DNA of 64,000 nt, taken from positions 62,001 to 126,000 of the forward strand of contig NZ_WHPF01000011.1 in the NCBI RefSeq assembly GCF_013106755.1, given 5' to 3'. The stretch comes from Limnovirga soli. GTDB lineage: Bacteria; Bacteroidota; Bacteroidia; Chitinophagales; Chitinophagaceae. The notes beneath the pieces are model-generated. The model was not told where the DNA came from and made no database searches. It worked only from the letters and a program-made list of their open reading frames with translations. Every line of letters starts with the position of its first letter. Position 1 is the first letter of the stretch. This document shows, in pieces, positions 60,494 through 64,000 of this stretch. Made by a program: the position numbers and the translations under genes.

Positions 60494-61027
60494 TTATGGT
60501 GTATCCAGGTCAAACAGTTGTCTGGCTTCCTGCCAATTGTTTAAACGTTCGTAACCGGTTTCCAGCATATTATGTGTGGCAGAAAACATAATGGCCCTGC
60601 CGCTAAAAACAGAAAGATTAAATGCATGGTCATCAATTAAAACATCACCTTTTAACACGCTTTTGTCACCACAAAAAATCCTGCGTTTCCAATGTATAAA
60701 CGGAAAATATTCATCCAGCCAGTCGTGTTTTTCTTCCAGTGAGTATTTAAATTCCATGGCGGCTGATGCGATGTAAACTTCATGCTTATCGTTAAGTGCC
60801 CTTATTACTTCCTGGCTATTGGCTATAAGGGGCAGGTTGGCAAAAAAGCCGCGTTGGTGTGCATACTGCCTTACGGTTGGGCGGTGTGCTTCGGGTACAA
60901 TATATTGCAGTTTGGTACCATGCAATTGTTCTTCAGTATAGGTAATTCCAAAATCGCGCTGATACCATTCTAAAAAACGGGCAATGGCATCGGCCATTAC
61001 TTCATCCATATCAATTAATATTCTCAT
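60494..61027 (-). CDS. 5'(3')-deoxyribonucleotidase-like HAD phosphatase (NT5C family)
   Basis: 177 residues from the ATG at 61027 (a longer frame from 61126 adds 33 unlike residues). MRILIDMDEVMADAIARFLEWY carries the HAD DxDxV/T motif (two Asp nucleophile/acid). GTKLQYIVPE, HEVYIASAAMEFKYSLEEKHDWLDEYFPFI with the S of motif II, KSVLKGDVLIDDHAFNLSVFSG with motif III Lys and motif IV DD. It dephosphorylates deoxynucleoside monophosphates in known members. Monocistronic. 61030-61236 upstream is AT-rich and marks the change to the nor operon. Confidence 0.87.
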   Translation of the reverse strand: MRILIDMDEVMADAIARFLEWYQRDFGITYTEEQLHGTKLQYIVPEAHRPTVRQYAHQRGFFANLPLIANSQEVIRALNDKHEVYIASAAMEFKYSLEEKHDWLDEYFPFIHWKRRIFCGDKSVLKGDVLIDDHAFNLSVFSGRAIMFSATHNMLETGYERLNNWQEARQLFDLDTP

Positions 61028-61236
61028 AGTATTGAATTTGCCGTAAAATTTGCCCGAATATAAAACTTGTGCACCACTATTATAAACCGCGGCAGCCTTA
61101 ATTTTAGCAAGCGCTGTTTTATACAAAGCATTATTGCAAAATCGAAATTATGTGAGGAAGATTTTGTGAGGATTGAGCAGTTCGATATATAGAATTTAGA
61201 TTATAAAAAGAATTTGAGCTTTTCTTTTTTCTATTA

Positions 61237-61479
61237 TTATAAGAGAAATATACCAAGTATAGTTAATAAAAAGGAAACAAAAAGTAAAAACGCAACTTTC
61301 CAAATTCTATGAGAATATTTTAATTCCATGAAATGAAAAGCAACTAAATTTATTTTGATGAAAGCAAAAAAAAGAATTGCAATTGCCGAATATTTAGAAT
61401 GTATAAAAAATGATGTAAGTAATGTGAGTGAAATTAAAATCAACAAAATAATCGTATTTCTTTCAACTATAATTTTCAT
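61237..61479 (-). CDS. Cytochrome oxidase subunit IV-like small membrane protein
   Basis: 80 residues with three predicted membrane helices (TIILLILISLTLLTSFF, AIAILFFAFIKINLVAFHFMEL, FLLFVSFLLTILGIFLL). The middle helix KINLVAFHFMELKYS is the prokaryotic COX4/NorF-like hallmark (LVxFHFMEL). It lies 9 bp after the norE-like gene, last in the operon. Accessory subunit role is inferred. Confidence 0.8.
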   Translation of the reverse strand: MKIIVERNTIILLILISLTLLTSFFIHSKYSAIAILFFAFIKINLVAFHFMELKYSHRIWKVAFLLFVSFLLTILGIFLL

Positions 61480-61488
61480 AAATGAGGA

Positions 61489-62055
61489 TTAAAAAATTAA
61501 ATAAACAAGAGGGAAAATCAATAACCAAATCAAATCACACATGTGCCAAAATGCTGCTGTTGCTTCTATATCTTCATTTTTTTTGTTGGATGAAAAATAA
61601 AAATAAGATAACAAAGCCAAGCCAAATATGACATGTAATAAATGAAAACCTGTCAGCATAAAATAATATAAAAAGAAGCTATTGCTATTTAAACTTATAT
61701 TATGTTGAAATTTTGTATAATATTCTATAGATTTTATGGCTATAAATAATAGCCCTAACAGAATTGTTGCAAGAGTATACATTTTAAATCTTATCGTCAT
61801 TGCTTTTTTCAGAAAACGAATAGCTTCAGCCATTGTATAACCACTGGTTAGAATAACTATTGTATTTAAAAACGCAAAAGTTTTATTGAGCATCATCGCA
61901 GATTCGTGATACTCTATTTGATTTTCTTTGCCATTTATAACAAAGAAAATAAGTGCAATGCCAAAGGTTATTAATTCTATAAAAATAACTATCCAAATGA
62001 GGTAGCCTCCAGGTGGTTCAAAAGTATCTTTCTCTTCAATATTTGAATTGTTCAT
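61489..62055 (-). CDS. norE: NorE-like cytochrome c oxidase subunit III family protein
   Basis: 188 residues, five membrane helices. FEPPGGYLIWIVIFIELITFGIALIFFV at the start, TFAFLNTIVILTSGYTMAEAIRFLKK, LLGLLFIAIKSIEYYTKF, TGFHLLHVIFGLALLSYFYF, and AAFWHMCDLIWLLIFPLVYLIF at the end, the standard order of subunit III proteins. In nor operons this protein is called NorE. It starts directly at the norD stop, so translation is coupled. AT-rich composition. Confidence 0.88.
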   Translation of the reverse strand: MNNSNIEEKDTFEPPGGYLIWIVIFIELITFGIALIFFVINGKENQIEYHESAMMLNKTFAFLNTIVILTSGYTMAEAIRFLKKAMTIRFKMYTLATILLGLLFIAIKSIEYYTKFQHNISLNSNSFFLYYFMLTGFHLLHVIFGLALLSYFYFSSNKKNEDIEATAAFWHMCDLIWLLIFPLVYLIF

Positions 62056-63819
62056 TTAGGCGTATTTAATTTTTTCATACAACTTTACCAATGATTTTAA
62101 TAGCTCAACTGGTGTGGTTAAAATTTGATAATGATTTTGTCCGAACATTTGTGGTAAATAATATTTTGCTTGTGCTTCAATAGCTAAGGCATAGGAATTT
62201 ATATTTTGAGATTTTAATTCATGCAAAGCTTGTTTCACATCTTGAATGCCATATTTACCTTCGTACTTATCGTAGTCATTAGGCTTGCCATCAGATAAAA
62301 GAATGACCCATTTGTTTTTTGTTTGCCTTTTACTCAACAGGAATCCTGAATGACGCAGTGCTGCTCCAATTCGGGTATAGCCCCTTGGTTCTATACTTCC
62401 AATTTTATGTTTTGAAATACTCCAATTTTCATCAAATTCTTTTAAGCAAACATAACTTGAAAAATTTCTTGTTTTGGAATAAAATCCTTGAACAGCAAAA
62501 TCAATATCGTATTCATTTAAAATTTCACCAAACAAAATACTCACTTTTTTTTCTACATCAATGACTCTATTTCCATCTGCATATCCATCGCTAGACAAAC
62601 TAATATCTAACAACAATAATATAGAAATATCTTTTTCTTTTTTGCGTTTCGATAAATAAATATTTTCGTTGGGTGTTCGTTTTGAATGTATATCCACATA
62701 CATATCGCTCAAGGCATCCAATTCAAATTCATCACCATCCGTTTGCCTTCTTACTTGTTGCATTTTATTGTTTACAGAGGTTAACATTTTTCGTAAACCT
62801 TGTAACGTAGTGGCATTTTCAAGAATGGTTTTTTGATAATAATTTGTATCAGTTGTAGCCTGTGTTAATGGAAATACGTTGCAGTAATTTGGTTTATATT
62901 CATTCTTGGCATAATTCCATTCAGGGTATGAACAATGAAAATCAGTATTGTTAATAGATGTACTTTCAGAAATACTAGTATTCTCTGTAAATTCTGCATG
63001 GTAAATGGAATGTGCTGTATCATCTACTCTTACGACATATTTCATATTCAATTCATCCAATGCATCTTGATGGTCTTCTAATTCATCTTCGCCATCAAAA
63101 TCACGCCAAACTCCACTGTGCTCTTCAGCTGTTTCTACCTTTTCAAAATTATGGGTCATCACATAATCTTCTTGTTGCTTTTTATCTACTTCTATGGTTA
63201 TAATATCTTCAACTGCTTTAGACTTAATTTCTGTTTTAGCCTGTTCTTCTTGTGCTTTTTTTATCTGGTCAGAAAATTGATTAAGCTCTTGATTATTATT
63301 TGAAACATTTTCATCTTTCATCCATTTACCAAATAGCCATGAATAATCAATTGGTTTTTTCTCCGTTGATTTTCGTTTCAATTGTGTTTCAAACTCATGA
63401 TATAATTTTTTGGTGACAGGATATTCTGTAAACATTTTTTCTAATACTACATCAGATGTTTCATGGGCTTTTTGTTGTGCCGTTTTTAAATCTATTTCAG
63501 TTGGTTGATACCAATTTAATTTCAGTTCTTTTTGGTTGGATAAATAAATCAGACGATAAAAATAGTAGCTTAAATTTTGTTCGTAAGTTTCAAAAAAAGA
63601 AAAAGAAGTAGGGAAAAAGAAATTTGTATTCTTAAATCCTCCTTCTCTTTCTGCTGGAAAAATTTCTATGGCAGTTCCTGTTAATGCTCTTGCCATAATG
63701 GTTAAACGCTGTTTTATTTCTTCTAAATAAACAGTTTTCTCAATTATTTTAGAAGAGTAAGTTTTCTTTTTCTTAAAATAATTAGCAATTTTCCCAAATA
63801 AATATTCGTCTAGTGCCAT
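62056..63819 (-). CDS. norD: Nitric oxide reductase activation protein NorD (VWA domain)
   Basis: 587 residues. The N-terminal half is helical (MALDEYLFGKIANYFKKKKTYSS...). The C-terminal VWA domain (about 400-587) has the MIDAS motif LLLLDISLSSDG (DxSxS), IGSIEPRGYTRIGAALRHSG (Thr), and VILLSDGKPNDYDKYEGKYGIQDV (Asp). With NorQ it forms a AAA+/VWA pair that activates the NO reductase. The gene lies 5 bp after norQ and abuts norE. The catalytic norB/norC are not in the window and may lie beyond the right edge. Confidence 0.9.
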   Translation of the reverse strand: MALDEYLFGKIANYFKKKKTYSSKIIEKTVYLEEIKQRLTIMARALTGTAIEIFPAEREGGFKNTNFFFPTSFSFFETYEQNLSYYFYRLIYLSNQKELKLNWYQPTEIDLKTAQQKAHETSDVVLEKMFTEYPVTKKLYHEFETQLKRKSTEKKPIDYSWLFGKWMKDENVSNNNQELNQFSDQIKKAQEEQAKTEIKSKAVEDIITIEVDKKQQEDYVMTHNFEKVETAEEHSGVWRDFDGEDELEDHQDALDELNMKYVVRVDDTAHSIYHAEFTENTSISESTSINNTDFHCSYPEWNYAKNEYKPNYCNVFPLTQATTDTNYYQKTILENATTLQGLRKMLTSVNNKMQQVRRQTDGDEFELDALSDMYVDIHSKRTPNENIYLSKRKKEKDISILLLLDISLSSDGYADGNRVIDVEKKVSILFGEILNEYDIDFAVQGFYSKTRNFSSYVCLKEFDENWSISKHKIGSIEPRGYTRIGAALRHSGFLLSKRQTKNKWVILLSDGKPNDYDKYEGKYGIQDVKQALHELKSQNINSYALAIEAQAKYYLPQMFGQNHYQILTTPVELLKSLVKLYEKIKYA

Positions 63820-63824
63820 TTCAA

Positions 63825-64000
63825 CTAAATCATCAAATCAGTTAAATCATATAAGGCTTCCAGTGTTTGTTTCTCATCCGACAAAGGCTCCATTACAGCT
63901 ACTTTTACTGCTAATCTTTTTGCTAATCCACTTTGAAATAACTTACTTGCATCTACTAGTAATCGTGTTGATACTGTTTCAGTTAAACCTAACTCATTTA
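63825..64000 (-). CDS. norQ: NorQ/CbbQ-type AAA+ ATPase, C-terminal part
   Basis: The last 58 or so codons, cut by the window edge: NELGLTETVSTRLLVDASKLFQSGLAKRLAVKVAVMEPLSDEKQTLEALYDLTDLM. The STRLL.DA.KL...G segment is the sensor-2/arginine region of the MoxR/NorQ family. It precedes norD by 5 bp on the same strand. The Walker motifs are outside the window. Confidence 0.8.
   Translation of the reverse strand, partial: NELGLTETVSTRLLVDASKLFQSGLAKRLAVKVAVMEPLSDEKQTLEALYDLTDLMI

Overview
The window looks like a chromosome segment of a gliding, pigmented member of the Bacteroidota, most likely Chitinophagaceae. Support comes from proteins with type IX secretion C-terminal signals (types A and B), a carotenoid cluster, promoters of the Bacteroidota form TTTG/TAnnTTTG, several families typical of this phylum (DUF3078, DUF4256, DUF2256, GEVED), and an almost complete lack of Shine-Dalgarno sequences. 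The species assignment is inference.

Layout. 1-6.9 kb is a light/pigment region: a partial second phytoene desaturase, idi, crtB, crtI, an ECF sigma factor, a MerR regulator with a CarH-type B12-binding domain, a DUF2256 zinc-ribbon protein, an SDR and a flavin reductase. 6.9-16.2 kb holds a cytochrome c/PQQ-type sugar dehydrogenase, two secreted glycoside hydrolases, a VOC protein, a POT peptide transporter and purD. 16.5-18.9 kb is a two-gene unit (DUF2130 nuclease-like protein plus a kinase-like protein). 18.9-20.1 kb is a small toxin-antitoxin-like cassette bounded by repeats. 20.1-36.5 kb has hydrolases, an MtfA-like peptidase, a second ECF sigma factor with a small putative anti-sigma, a giant gliding/SprB-type surface protein, a GH109-type oxidoreductase, a histidine kinase/response regulator pair and a LamG secreted protein. 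36.7-40.5 kb is an AT-richer metal-uptake island (DtxR regulator plus TonB receptor) with a clear operator. 41-45.3 kb has two paralogous type IX-secreted proteins. 45.4-47.7 kb has small accessory genes between inverted repeats. 47.8-51 kb encodes an L-fucose utilisation set (GH29 fucosidase, SDR dehydrogenase, lactonase). 51-58.3 kb has assorted secreted proteins. 58.4-58.6 kb encodes a compact tRNA-like RNA with its own terminator. 58.7-61 kb has an Lrp regulator, an amber-interrupted OppC-type permease and a deoxyribonucleotidase. 61.2-64 kb is an AT-rich nitric-oxide-reductase accessory operon (norQ partial, norD, norE-like, COX4-like).

The most striking feature is a family of about 34 dispersed intergenic elements of roughly 70 bp with a near-invariant core, TTGCGTCGCAC(A/T)CTTGT(A/G)C. 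They are called TGCGTCGCA elements here. In 20 of 34 copies the element lies on the sense strand just after a stop codon, usually 4-45 nt away. Many occur as head-to-head pairs and some pairs bracket genes. I do not recognise this family. It behaves like a REP-like or 3'-UTR element and is the best candidate for something undescribed. Two genes carry a single in-frame TAG at a conserved position.
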